DNA of 46,210 nucleotides from Methylobacterium sp. J-048. Its GTDB lineage: Bacteria; Pseudomonadota; Alphaproteobacteria; Rhizobiales; Beijerinckiaceae. A program made the translations under genes and the position numbers. The notes beneath the pieces are model-generated. The model made no database searches, was not told where the DNA came from, and was given only the letters and a program-made list of their open reading frames with translations. Location: the NCBI RefSeq assembly GCF_022829515.1, contig NZ_JAKSYL010000204.1:1-46210 (forward strand), written 5' to 3'. Position 1 is the first letter of the stretch. Every line of letters begins with the position of its first letter. This document shows positions 32,810 through 41,664 of the stretch, one piece after another.

Positions 32810-33571
32810 ATGAACCTGCTCCTGCCCGGCATCGCCTCGGCCTACCTGATCACCTTCGCCCGGGTCGGCACGCTGATCATGCTGATGCCCGGCGTCGGCG
32901 AGCAGATGGTGTCGCCGCGGATGCGGCTGTCCTTCGCGCTGCTGACCACGCTGGTGCTGTTCCCGTCCGTGCGCCCGCTGCTGGGCGGCACCGAGGGCCT
33001 GGCCGGACCCCGGCTGATCGGGCTGCTGTTCGCCGAGACGATCGTCGGGCTGGTGCTCGGCCTGTCGGTCCGGATGGTGCTGGCCGCCCTGCAGACCGCC
33101 GGGCTGATCATCTCGCAGCAGCTCGGCTTGGCCTACGCCATGACGGTGGACCCGAGCTACGGCGGGCAGCAGGCGGCGCTCGGAAACTTCCTGTCGCTGC
33201 TCGGCGTCACGCTGATCTTCGCTGCAGACCTGCACCACCTCGCCATCGAGGGGTTGGCGCAGAGCTACGTGGTGCTGCCCCCGGACGGGGTCCCGGCCTT
33301 CTCGGACGCACTGATGCTGGCGCTCAAGGCGCTGACCCGGGGCTTCACCCTGGCGGTGCAGATCTCCGGGCCGTTCATCGCCTTCGGGCTGCTGTTCAAC
33401 CTCGGGCTCGGGGTGCTGTCGCGGCTGATGCCGCAATTGCAGGTGTTCTTCCTGGCGGTTCCGGCCTCGGTGCTCATCGGCATGCTGATCCTGATGGGCT
33501 CGCTCGGCGTCATGATGGGCGTTTTCCTGGACGATCTCGGCCGGTATCTCGGCGAGTTCGTCGGGCGCTGA
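32810..33571 (+). CDS. fliR: Flagellar export gate protein FliR, 253 aa
   Basis: An export-gate subunit with several hydrophobic helices over its whole length. It shows the FliR-type segments RVGTLIMLMPGVGEQMVSPRMRLSFALL near 18-45 and GLIISQQLGLAYAMTVDPSYGGQ near 98-120. Length is standard. It lies 51 bases after fliQ and 32 before flhB; together they form the usual fliQ-fliR-flhB block. Confidence 0.95.
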   Translation: MNLLLPGIASAYLITFARVGTLIMLMPGVGEQMVSPRMRLSFALLTTLVLFPSVRPLLGGTEGLAGPRLIGLLFAETIVGLVLGLSVRMVLAALQTAGLIISQQLGLAYAMTVDPSYGGQQAALGNFLSLLGVTLIFAADLHHLAIEGLAQSYVVLPPDGVPAFSDALMLALKALTRGFTLAVQISGPFIAFGLLFNLGLGVLSRLMPQLQVFFLAVPASVLIGMLILMGSLGVMMGVFLDDLGRYLGEFVGR

Positions 33572-33603
33572 GCGTCCACACGCACTGAGGTCGAGCAAAA
33601 AAG

Positions 33604-34671
33604 ATGGCCGAGGGCGCGGAGCAGGAAGACAAGACCGAAGAGCCGACCCAGCGGCGGCTCGACCAGGCGATCGAGCGCGGCGACGTCGCGACCAGCGCCG
33701 AGATCAACACCTTCGCGATCCTCGCCGCGTTCACGCTGGCCCTGGTGATCGCGGCCCCGACCATCGCCCAGAACCTGACACAGGGCCTCAAGGCCTATCT
33801 CGCCAACGCCCACACCCTGCCGGACGACGCCACCGCCATGAAGCAGGCGGCGACTCGGGGCCTGTGGCTGTGGCTCGAGGCCGTGGCGGTGCCGGTCGGG
33901 ATGGCGGCGGCGGCCGGCCTCGCCGCCGGCCTCCTGCAGCACCCGCTGGTCCTCACCACCGAAACCCTGATGCCGAAATTCGACCGCATCTCGCCGATGG
34001 CCGGGATCAAGCGGCTGATGGGGATCGAGGCGCTGTTCCAGTTCGGCAAGGGGCTGGCCAAGATCGGCGCGGTCGGCATCGTCGGCGGCGTGCTGCTGTG
34101 GAACGACCGCGACCGGCTGGAGGTGTTCGCGAAGCTCGATCCGGCCGGCTGCCTGCCGGCGATCTTCTCCCTCAGCCTGCGGCTGCTCGCCGGCATGCTG
34201 TGCATGCACCTGGCGATCACGCTGGGCGACGCGCTCTACGCGCGCTTCCGCTGGCGCAAGCGCCACCGCATGTCGAAGGAGGAGATGAAGCAGGAGATGA
34301 AGGAGGCGGACGGCAACCCGGAGATCAAGGGTCGCATGAAGCAGATCCGCATGGCCCGGGCGAAGAAGCGGATGATGACCGCCGTGCCGACCGCCACTGT
34401 GGTGGTGACCAACCCGACCCACTACGCGGTGGCTTTGCGCTACGAGGCCGGCATGGCCGCGCCGATCTGTGTCGCCAAGGGCGTCGACGCCCTGGCCCTG
34501 CGGATCCGCACCGTGGCGGCCGAGCACGGCGTCGCGGTGATCGAGAACCCGCCGCTCGCCCGGGCGCTGCACGCCACCGTGGAGATCGACCGCGAGATCC
34601 CGGCCGAGCATTACCGGGCGGTGGCGGAAGTGATCGGCTTCGTCCTGCGCCTGCGCCGGAGGGCGGCGTAA
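33604..34671 (+). CDS. flhB: Flagellar export switch protein FlhB, 355 aa
   Basis: Controls export substrate specificity. The N-terminal EDKTEEPTQRRLDQAIERGDVATSAEI is typical. Four membrane helices lie between about 35 and 215. The cytoplasmic domain contains the self-cleaving NPTH (Asn270-Pro271) in VVVTNPTHYAVALRYE, followed by APICVAKGVDALALRIR. Length matches the family (about 355-380). Last gene of the rightward flagellar operon; the next gene is convergent. Confidence 0.96.
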   Translation: MAEGAEQEDKTEEPTQRRLDQAIERGDVATSAEINTFAILAAFTLALVIAAPTIAQNLTQGLKAYLANAHTLPDDATAMKQAATRGLWLWLEAVAVPVGMAAAAGLAAGLLQHPLVLTTETLMPKFDRISPMAGIKRLMGIEALFQFGKGLAKIGAVGIVGGVLLWNDRDRLEVFAKLDPAGCLPAIFSLSLRLLAGMLCMHLAITLGDALYARFRWRKRHRMSKEEMKQEMKEADGNPEIKGRMKQIRMARAKKRMMTAVPTATVVVTNPTHYAVALRYEAGMAAPICVAKGVDALALRIRTVAAEHGVAVIENPPLARALHATVEIDREIPAEHYRAVAEVIGFVLRLRRRAA

Positions 34672-34835
34672 CACCGGCGCCGCCAGACCTGCGCCCGCTC
34701 GGTCTCGAGGCCGTGACATTGCCACCCGGGTAGAGGGCCGACGCCAAGGATTTGGAGGAGCGGCCGGCGGCAACCCACGCTCACAGTGAAGACGTCGCTT
34801 TCCAACCGTACAGCTCTGGGTATGTCCGCGACCCG

Positions 34836-35477
34836 TCAGGAGATTCCGGCATCCATCCTTCTGAGGCCGAGCCACCTGTCGAAGTCGCGATACAATTCGT
34901 CGAACGTCACGAGGATCAGCGTGAAGCTGTCGGCCTTGACCTTGTTGCGCCGCCACTCCCACCGATCCTTGCGGACCGAGGTCGATAAGGAGGTGGAGCG
35001 GCCGATGACGAGTACGCCCACGATATTGGGCCGCTCGCCGCCGAAGGCGTCCACGTAATCGGCGGTCTTGCGATAATGATCGAGCGCCCAGGTCCAATCG
35101 ACGACTTGGCTGAATCCCTTCTCGAAGGCGCGCGCCCACGTATCGATACCGCGCTCACTCGCTTCAAAAATATGCCGGTCGGACGCGCCCTCGAACTCGA
35201 TCAGGCAGATATTATCGGTCCCGGCGCGGCGGACGGTGAGATCGGTCCGGAAATGGGGGAGAATCCGGAACTCGCGCTTGATCAGATCGCCGATGCCCAG
35301 ACGGGAATTGTACTGACCCATCAGGGCGCAGAGGTTGGGCCAGGTCTTGAAGTTGCCGAGCACCTGATCGCGCTCGGCAAGGTCGGCGTTGGTGTCGAGG
35401 AGGAGTCTGAATTCCGCGAGTTCGGCCTCCGCGTCCGTCAGATTGAAGACGTGGACGTCGAAATAGGGCTTCGCCAT
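34836..35477 (-). CDS. Shedu-like (SduA C-terminal/DUF4263) defence protein, 213 aa
   Basis: Resembles Shedu anti-phage nucleases (SduA, DUF4263, a PD-(D/E)XK-type fold). Candidate motifs are FRTDLTV with Asp79, CLIEFEGASD with Glu94 and Glu96 (a Glu in place of the usual Lys of ExK), and the WARAFEKGFSQVVDWTWALDHY block (about 114-135), with Gln124. The C-terminal NIVGVLVIGRS and LILVTFDELYRDF strands fit the same domain. The start overlaps the stop of the upstream small gene by one base (TGATG). Recognised from memory of the family; the altered ExK and short N-terminus make activity uncertain. Confidence 0.7.
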   Translation of the reverse strand: MAKPYFDVHVFNLTDAEAELAEFRLLLDTNADLAERDQVLGNFKTWPNLCALMGQYNSRLGIGDLIKREFRILPHFRTDLTVRRAGTDNICLIEFEGASDRHIFEASERGIDTWARAFEKGFSQVVDWTWALDHYRKTADYVDAFGGERPNIVGVLVIGRSTSLSTSVRKDRWEWRRNKVKADSFTLILVTFDELYRDFDRWLGLRRMDAGIS

Positions 35478-35752
35478 CAGTCTCGGGCGACGATCGAGGT
35501 GATGACGATCGCGTCGCCCTCGTTCTCGAAGAGCACGCGCAGATCGCCGGCAGGCGCGACGAAGGCGTTGTCGACCCCGACGATCTTCCTGACCTTCCCC
35601 TCGTCGAGCACGCTCGCCTTGATCGTCGCCAGCGCGGCTTCGGCCTGGGCCTTGTCGAAGGGATGCAGCGACGCAATCATGTTCGCTGCCGTGTTGCTGA
35701 CGCGCACGCGCGGGCTGCCTGAGCCCGTTTCCTGTCGCCGTGCCGTGGCCAT
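35477..35752 (-). CDS. RelE/ParE-like small protein coupled to the Shedu-like gene, 91 aa
   Basis: Residues 25-91 have the look of a RelE-superfamily fold: a helical stretch (FDKAQAEAALATIKASV), then strands KVRKIVGVDNAFVAPAGDLRVLFENEGDAIVITSIVARD (by position 53-91), as in GDYRVIF-type toxins. The first 20 residues are polar. GGGGAG 7 bases upstream supports ATG 35752. It is translationally coupled to the Shedu-like gene. It could be a toxin, an inactive regulator or a control element of the defence gene. No separate antitoxin is present. Confidence 0.6.
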   Translation of the reverse strand: MATARRQETGSGSPRVRVSNTAANMIASLHPFDKAQAEAALATIKASVLDEGKVRKIVGVDNAFVAPAGDLRVLFENEGDAIVITSIVARD

Positions 35753-35886
35753 CGCCGACTCCCCCTGTCCTCGATATGCAAACACAATATGAGGTCTGCC
35801 GAGACGGCCGTCCATCGCGCCGGCGTGCCACGCCATATCCGAAGGCGCGGAAAAGCCACGCTTCCTCCACCTTTTTTCGCGAGGCT

Positions 35887-35903
35887 GCGCCAAGGCTTGG
35901 CGC
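35887..35903. promoter_or_regulatory. Palindrome in the gap between the Shedu cassette and cckA
   Basis: GCGCCAAG-G-CTTGGCGC, perfect 8-bp arms around one base, in the 234-base divergent gap. It could be an operator for either gene; no regulator is assigned. Confidence 0.4.
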
Positions 35904-35986
35904 GACACGACCGGCGCGACGAGAGTGGTGCCGTGCTGCCCGAGCCCTGCTATGGCCGGCGGGCCTAACCGGGTGATTGTTCTGGA

Positions 35987-38728
35987 ATGATGCCGATGGC
36001 CGACGTCACTGGACCTCCGGCGCCCGTTACGGGCACGCAGATCTCGAATTCGCAGGGTAACGGCGCGATCGACCGCTCGGAGCAGCCGGGCCGGGTCGGG
36101 CTGCTGCTCGTGCTCGCGGGCCTGCTGGTCGGGGCCGCCATCGGCCTGTCCTTCGTGGCCAACGAGCAGGCGCAGTCGCTGATCGTCTGGCTGCTCGCCC
36201 TGCTGGCGATGGCCGGCGTGTTCTTCCTGTTCGCCCTGGCGATCGGGGCGCTCCAGCTCAGCGGCACCGCCACCCGCGACGACATCACCAAGGGCATCGT
36301 CGACGCCTCGCCGGACGGGGCGCTGGTGGTCGAGGATGGCGGCCGCCTGATCTACGCCAACGAGGCCTATCTGCGGGTGGCCGGGGGCGATGCCTTCTCG
36401 AACCTTGTGCCGGTGGAGCGCATCCTGGTCGGCTCGCCGGAGGTCTCGGAGGCGGTCTACCGCCTGTCGCAGGCGTCGCGCGATGGACGCGCGCACACCG
36501 AAGAGATCCGGATGTCGCCGCCGCTCGGGCCGCAGGCGCACGAGCGCGGCTTCGGCTGGTACCGGGTCTCGGTGCGTCCCCTGGCGCGCCCGCGCCGGGC
36601 CGCTTCGCTCTGGACGGTGGCCGACATCACCGCCGAGCGCGAGCGCCAGGAGAACGTCTTCCAGGAACTCCAGCACGCGATCGACTATCTCGACCATGCC
36701 CCGGCGGGCTTCCTGTCGATCGATCCGGCCGGCGCGATCGTCTACATGAACGCGACGCTGGCGGCCTGGCTCGGCTACGACCTGGCGAGCGTCGGCCCCG
36801 GCGGCCCGCACCTCACCGAGATCGCCCCGGAAGCCGACGTCCTGGTCCGCACCGCCGGCCTGCCCGGGGAGGTCCGCACCGACCGGTTCGACCTCGACCT
36901 GCGCCGCCGCAACGGCCACACCCTGCCGGTGCGGCTGTACCACCGGGTGGCGTTCGGCAAGGACGGCAAGCCCGGCTCGTCACGCACCTTCGTGATCAAC
37001 CGCTCGGCCGGGGCCGAGACCGACGAGCCGCAGCGCGCGGCCGAGGTGCGGCTCGCCCGATTCCTCAACAACTCCCCGATCGCCATCGCGACCCTCGACC
37101 GGTCCGGCCGGATCGCCCGGGCCAACACCTCGTTCACCCGCCTGTTCGGCACGGTGCCGCGCCAGGCCGACGAGGGCGGCCCGGAGGGCGAGAGCAATCA
37201 GGGTGCCGAGCCCAACGTCGCCGACTCCGTGGTCGACCGTGCCTCCCTGGAGGCAGGCCTCGCCCGGGCCGCGAGCGGCCTGTCCGACCCGGAGCCGATC
37301 GAGGTCCAGCTCAGCGGCCCGGGCGGGCGCTCGGCGCGGCTCTGGCTCAGCCCGGCCGACAGCAGCGACGCGACCCAGAAGGCCGACGAGGCCGAGCGCG
37401 TCATCCTGTACGCCCTCGACACCACGGCGCAGCGGCAACTGGAGCAGCAGGTCGCCCAGGCCCAGAAGATGAACGCGGTGGGCCAGCTCGCCGGCGGCAT
37501 CGCGCACGATTTCAACAACGTCCTGCAGGCGATCATCGGCTACTCGGACCTGCTGCTGGCGAGCCACCGGCCGACCGACCCGGCCTTCCAGGACATCATG
37601 CAGATCAAGCAGAACGCCAACCGGGCGGCGGGCCTCGTCCGCCAGCTCCTGGCGTTCTCCCGCCGCCAGACCCTGCGCCCGGAGGTGATGCATGTCGGGG
37701 AGGGGCTCTCGGAGCTGACCCTGCTGCTCAAGCGGCTGCTGGGCGAGCGCGTGACCCTGGAACTGAAGCACGGCCGCGACGTCTGGCCGGTGAAGGCCGA
37801 CGTCAATCAGTTCGAGCAGGTGATCGTGAATCTCGCGGTCAACGCCCGCGACGCGATGCCGGACGGCGGCAAGCTGATGATCCGCACCGAGAACGTGACC
37901 GATCCGGGTCCCTCGGCGGCCGTGGAGGGACGCGGCGGCGCGCCGGCGGGCGACCACGTGCTGATCGAGGTGCGCGACACCGGGCAGGGCATCCCGGCCG
38001 AGCTGATGGAGAAAATCTTCGAGCCGTTCTTCACCACCAAGGAGATCGGCAAGGGCACCGGCCTCGGGCTCTCGACGGTGTTCGGCATCGTCAAGCAATC
38101 CGGCGGCACCATCGACGTGCAATCGAAGATCGGGGAGGGGACGGCGTTCCGGATCTACCTGCCGCGCCATATCCCGGTGGCCGAGCCGGAAGAGGCCGCG
38201 CCGGCAATTCCGGCCCTGCCGCGAGCCGACATGCCGGCGCCGGCCTCCGCGCGCTCGGCCAAGCCGAACGGCGAAGGCGAAGCCGCCAGGGCCGGCGCCC
38301 AGAAGAGTCCGGCTTCGGAGAAGCCGGCCCCGCGCAAGCCCGCGGCCGACCATACCGGACAGGGGACGATCCTGCTGGTGGAGGACGAGGATCCCGTCCG
38401 GGCGGTCAACAGCCGGGCGCTCTCGGCCCGGGGCTACACGGTGCTGGAGGCGGCCTCCGGCCTGGAGGCACTGGCGATCGTGCGCGAGGGCAGCCAGCCG
38501 ATCGATCTCGTCGTCTCCGACGTGGTGATGCCCGAGATGGACGGGCCGACGCTGCTGCGCGAGGTCCGCAAGCACCAGCCGGACCTGAAGGTAATCTTCG
38601 TCTCGGGCTACGCCGAGGACGCGTTCCGCAAGAACCTGCCCGAGGGCGAGGCCTTCAACTTCCTGCCGAAGCCCTTCAGCCTGAAGCAGCTGGTCGAGAC
38701 CGTGAAGAAGACCATGGCCGCCGACTGA
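35987..38728 (+). CDS. cckA: Cell-cycle hybrid histidine kinase CckA, 913 aa
   Basis: A membrane-bound hybrid kinase that feeds phosphate through ChpT to CtrA and CpdR in alphaproteobacteria. Two membrane helices lie at about 35-55 and 65-88. PAS-like sensor regions are at about 105-215, 225-330 and 355-470. The HisKA motif GGIAHDFNNVLQAIIGYSD places the phospho-acceptor at His507. The HATPase has N-box NLAVNARDAMPDGG and G-boxes VRDTGQGIP and GTGLGLSTVFGIVKQSGG. An Ala/Pro linker (about 730-795) leads to a receiver domain with Asp845 in VVSDVVMPEMDG. ATG 35987 is used; ATG 35990 and 35996 are alternatives. Monocistronic. CtrA boxes occur 5 kb away. Confidence 0.95.
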   Translation: MMPMADVTGPPAPVTGTQISNSQGNGAIDRSEQPGRVGLLLVLAGLLVGAAIGLSFVANEQAQSLIVWLLALLAMAGVFFLFALAIGALQLSGTATRDDITKGIVDASPDGALVVEDGGRLIYANEAYLRVAGGDAFSNLVPVERILVGSPEVSEAVYRLSQASRDGRAHTEEIRMSPPLGPQAHERGFGWYRVSVRPLARPRRAASLWTVADITAERERQENVFQELQHAIDYLDHAPAGFLSIDPAGAIVYMNATLAAWLGYDLASVGPGGPHLTEIAPEADVLVRTAGLPGEVRTDRFDLDLRRRNGHTLPVRLYHRVAFGKDGKPGSSRTFVINRSAGAETDEPQRAAEVRLARFLNNSPIAIATLDRSGRIARANTSFTRLFGTVPRQADEGGPEGESNQGAEPNVADSVVDRASLEAGLARAASGLSDPEPIEVQLSGPGGRSARLWLSPADSSDATQKADEAERVILYALDTTAQRQLEQQVAQAQKMNAVGQLAGGIAHDFNNVLQAIIGYSDLLLASHRPTDPAFQDIMQIKQNANRAAGLVRQLLAFSRRQTLRPEVMHVGEGLSELTLLLKRLLGERVTLELKHGRDVWPVKADVNQFEQVIVNLAVNARDAMPDGGKLMIRTENVTDPGPSAAVEGRGGAPAGDHVLIEVRDTGQGIPAELMEKIFEPFFTTKEIGKGTGLGLSTVFGIVKQSGGTIDVQSKIGEGTAFRIYLPRHIPVAEPEEAAPAIPALPRADMPAPASARSAKPNGEGEAARAGAQKSPASEKPAPRKPAADHTGQGTILLVEDEDPVRAVNSRALSARGYTVLEAASGLEALAIVREGSQPIDLVVSDVVMPEMDGPTLLREVRKHQPDLKVIFVSGYAEDAFRKNLPEGEAFNFLPKPFSLKQLVETVKKTMAAD

Positions 38729-38752
38729 CATCGCGCCGGCATAACCCCGGTG

Positions 38753-38790
38753 GAGAACCTGCGCGCCGCCCCCGCAAGGGCGGCGTTCTC
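38753..38790 (+). terminator. Probable intrinsic terminator of cckA
   Basis: The stem CGCCGCCC (38764-38771) pairs with GGGCGGCG (38778-38785) around CCGCAA. Outer GAGAAC / GTTCTC arms (38753-38758, 38785-38790) extend it with a bulge. The following sequence is only moderately T-rich. It begins 25 bases after the cckA stop. Confidence 0.55.
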
Positions 38791-38814
38791 ATATCTGCAG
38801 CCCTTGCCCGAATA

Positions 38815-38829
38815 GAACAAAACAGGTAC
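38815..38829. promoter_or_regulatory. LexA (SOS)-like box upstream of recA
   Basis: GAAC-AAAACAG-GTAC, one base off the alphaproteobacterial LexA direct repeat GAAC-N7-GAAC, 63 bases before the recA start. Position and spacing fit; the second half-site is imperfect. Confidence 0.5.
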
Positions 38830-38891
38830 ACGTGTCTGGTGTTGACGCGCGTTGTGAATGGCGCGCAACCCCTTCATAAGGAGCCCGCCAG

Positions 38892-39989
<1,098 letters not shown>

Positions 39990-40069
39990 GAGCACCTCAC
40001 AAAACTCCCGGTTCCCGGGAGTGCTCCCTCTGCACGCGATGGTGCCGCGGGAATTTTGTGAGAGGCTCT
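39990..40069. repeat. Nested inverted repeat after recA (probable terminator or repeat)
   Basis: The hairpin CTCCCGG-TTC-CCGGGAG (40005-40021) lies directly after recA. GAGCAC/GTGCTC (39990-39995, 40021-40026) extends it with a bulge. In addition CTCACAAAA (39996-40004) is complementary to TTTTGTGAG (40054-40062), so an alternative larger fold of the whole segment exists. Read directly from the sequence. Confidence 0.65.
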
Positions 40070-40177
40070 GAGCCGCCCGCGTCTCCGACACTTGCCGCGC
40101 GGCATGGCGCGGACGACAATCAGCGGCTCCGGCGAGGAATTCGTCGGGGCCGTTCGTCGTTTGGGATGTAGCTGGCC

Positions 40178-40402
40178 GTGACCGACCTTCTGGAAAAGGC
40201 CGTCGAGACAGTCCGCCGGATGGCGCCGGAGGCGCAGGACGCTATCGCGCAAGCCATGCTCGACATGGCGCGCGTTGGAACTCAGGGCCAAGTCGACCCC
40301 GATCACCTGCAGGATGTGTTGGACGGACTCGACGAGATCGCACGCGGAGACATCGCCTCGCCCGACGAGGTCGAAGCTGCCTTCCGCCGTTTCAGAGCAT
40401 GA
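40178..40402 (+). CDS. ParD-like antitoxin, 74 aa
   Basis: A small acidic helical protein. ARGDIASPDEVEAAFRRFRA at the C-terminus has the linear pattern of antitoxin tails that bind RelE/ParE toxins. The N-terminal part (LLEKAVETVRRMAPEAQDAIAQAML) resembles the many small antitoxin-like partners of ParE rather than classical RHH ParD. GTG start; the ribosome-binding site is poor. The stop overlaps the following toxin ATG (ATGA). Family name uncertain, TA role well supported by context. Confidence 0.72.
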   Translation: MTDLLEKAVETVRRMAPEAQDAIAQAMLDMARVGTQGQVDPDHLQDVLDGLDEIARGDIASPDEVEAAFRRFRA

Positions 40403-40680
40403 AACTTGTCTACGCACGCCGTGCAGTCCGGCGTTTAGCGGACATCGCCGATTATGTTCGGGAGCGAAATCCGGGCGCCGCTGACGAGGTCGAGCGTGCG
40501 ATCCGCGAAACGGCCGAGCTTCTCAGGCGCCACCCATTCGTGGGCCGAAGCGTGCGACCGGAGGTGCGAATCTTCGCAGTGCCCCGAATGCCGTATCTGA
40601 TCTACTATCAGGTCGATGAGCGGCGGGAGGTCGTGACGATCGTCACGCTCCGGCACGCCGCACAGGACCGATTGGCCTAA
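40399..40680 (+). CDS. ParE/RelE-family toxin, 93 aa
   Basis: A RelE/ParE-superfamily toxin. KLVYARRAVRRLADIADYVRERNPGAA opens it, HPFVGRSVRPEVRIFAVPRMPYLIYYQVD forms the central strands (by position about 46-74), and IVTLRHAAQDR ends it, all typical of ParE. It is translationally coupled to the small antitoxin-like gene. Such toxins poison gyrase or cleave mRNA; which applies is unknown. It is convergent with rpsQ, 43 bases away. Confidence 0.85.
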   Translation: MKLVYARRAVRRLADIADYVRERNPGAADEVERAIRETAELLRRHPFVGRSVRPEVRIFAVPRMPYLIYYQVDERREVVTIVTLRHAAQDRLA

Positions 40681-40723
40681 CGGACGGACGCAGACATCTC
40701 CGCGGCCGTCGAGAGAAGACAAC

Positions 40724-40990
40724 TCAGGCAGCTTCGCCGGTCTCGGCAACCGCGGCAGCCTGGCCCTCGACCAGCTTCCAGGTCTTGGTCTTCGAGAAGG
40801 GGCGGCACTCCTCGATGAACACCGTCTGCCCGACCTTGGCGGCATTCGCCTCGTCATGGGCATGGTAGTTCTTCGAGCGGCGCACGGTCTTCTTCATCAC
40901 CGGGTGGGTGAAGCGACGCTCCACCTTCACGACGATGGTCTTCTCGCCCTTGTCGCTGACGACGGTGCCCTGCAGGACGCGCTTCGGCAT
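40724..40990 (-). CDS. rpsQ: 30S ribosomal protein S17, 88 aa
   Basis: A primary 16S rRNA-binding protein. MPKRVLQGTVVSDKGEKTIVVKVERRFTHPVMKKTV (by position 1-36), then HDEANAAKVGQTVFIEECRPFSKTKTWKLVE. Normal length. It is the last ribosomal gene seen at this end; the next gene is a convergent toxin, not rplN. Confidence 0.97.
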   Translation of the reverse strand: MPKRVLQGTVVSDKGEKTIVVKVERRFTHPVMKKTVRRSKNYHAHDEANAAKVGQTVFIEECRPFSKTKTWKLVEGQAAAVAETGEAA

Positions 40991-41011
40991 GGTGTTCTCC
41001 TGAGCCCTTCG

Positions 41012-41227
41012 TCAGCTCTTGGCGGCCTGCAGCGTCTTCGAACGCTGCAGGGTGCGGACGCGGGCGATGTCGCGGCGGACCTCACGGACGCGGGCGACGT
41101 TCTCGAGCTGGCCGGTGGCCCCCTGGAAGCGCAGGTTGAACTGCTCCTTCTTGAGGTTCAGCAACTCGTCACTCAGCTGATCCGGCGACAACGCCTTCAG
41201 ATCAGACACTCTCTGGGTCGACTTCAC
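41012..41227 (-). CDS. rpmC: 50S ribosomal protein L29, 71 aa
   Basis: A two-helix protein at the exit-tunnel rim. LKALSPDQLSDELLNLKKEQFNLRFQGATGQLENVARVREVRRDIARVRTL (by position 10-60) is the L29 signature. Normal length; lies between rplP and rpsQ as in the standard S10 operon. Confidence 0.96.
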   Translation of the reverse strand: MKSTQRVSDLKALSPDQLSDELLNLKKEQFNLRFQGATGQLENVARVREVRRDIARVRTLQRSKTLQAAKS

Positions 41228-41239
41228 GATAGCCTCCGT

Positions 41240-41653
41240 TCAGTCGGCGATGCGTTGGACGACCCGCGTACGGATCGGGAGCTTGGCGGCGCCGAGGCGC
41301 AGGGCCTCCTTGGCGATGTCCTCGGCAACGCCGTCGACCTCGAACATGATCCGGCCCGGGTGGACGCGAGCGGCCCAGTAATCCGGGGCGCCCTTGCCCG
41401 AGCCCATGCGGACCTCGGTCGGCTTCGAGGAGACCGGCACATCCGGAAACACCCGGATCCAGACACGGCCCTGGCGCTTCATCTCACGGGTGATCGCGCG
41501 GCGGGCCGCCTCGATCTGCCGGGCGGTGACGCGCTCAGGCTCCACCGCCTTCAGGCCGAACTGGCCGAAGTTCAGCTCGAAGCCGCCCTTGGCCGCACCG
41601 TGGATGCGGCCCTTGAACTGCTTACGGAAGCGAGTCTTTTTGGGTTGCAGCAT
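41240..41653 (-). CDS. rplP: 50S ribosomal protein L16, 137 aa
   Basis: Organises the A-site finger and tRNA elbow contact. The start MLQPKKTRFRKQFKGRIHGAAKGG and the segments RKAITR-type (AARRAITREMKRQGRVWIRVFPDVPVSSKP) and MGSGKGAPDYWAARVHPGRIMFEVDGV are canonical. Length 137, as in most Rhizobiales. Confidence 0.97.
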   Translation of the reverse strand: MLQPKKTRFRKQFKGRIHGAAKGGFELNFGQFGLKAVEPERVTARQIEAARRAITREMKRQGRVWIRVFPDVPVSSKPTEVRMGSGKGAPDYWAARVHPGRIMFEVDGVAEDIAKEALRLGAAKLPIRTRVVQRIAD

Positions 41654-41664
41654 GGCTTCCTACC

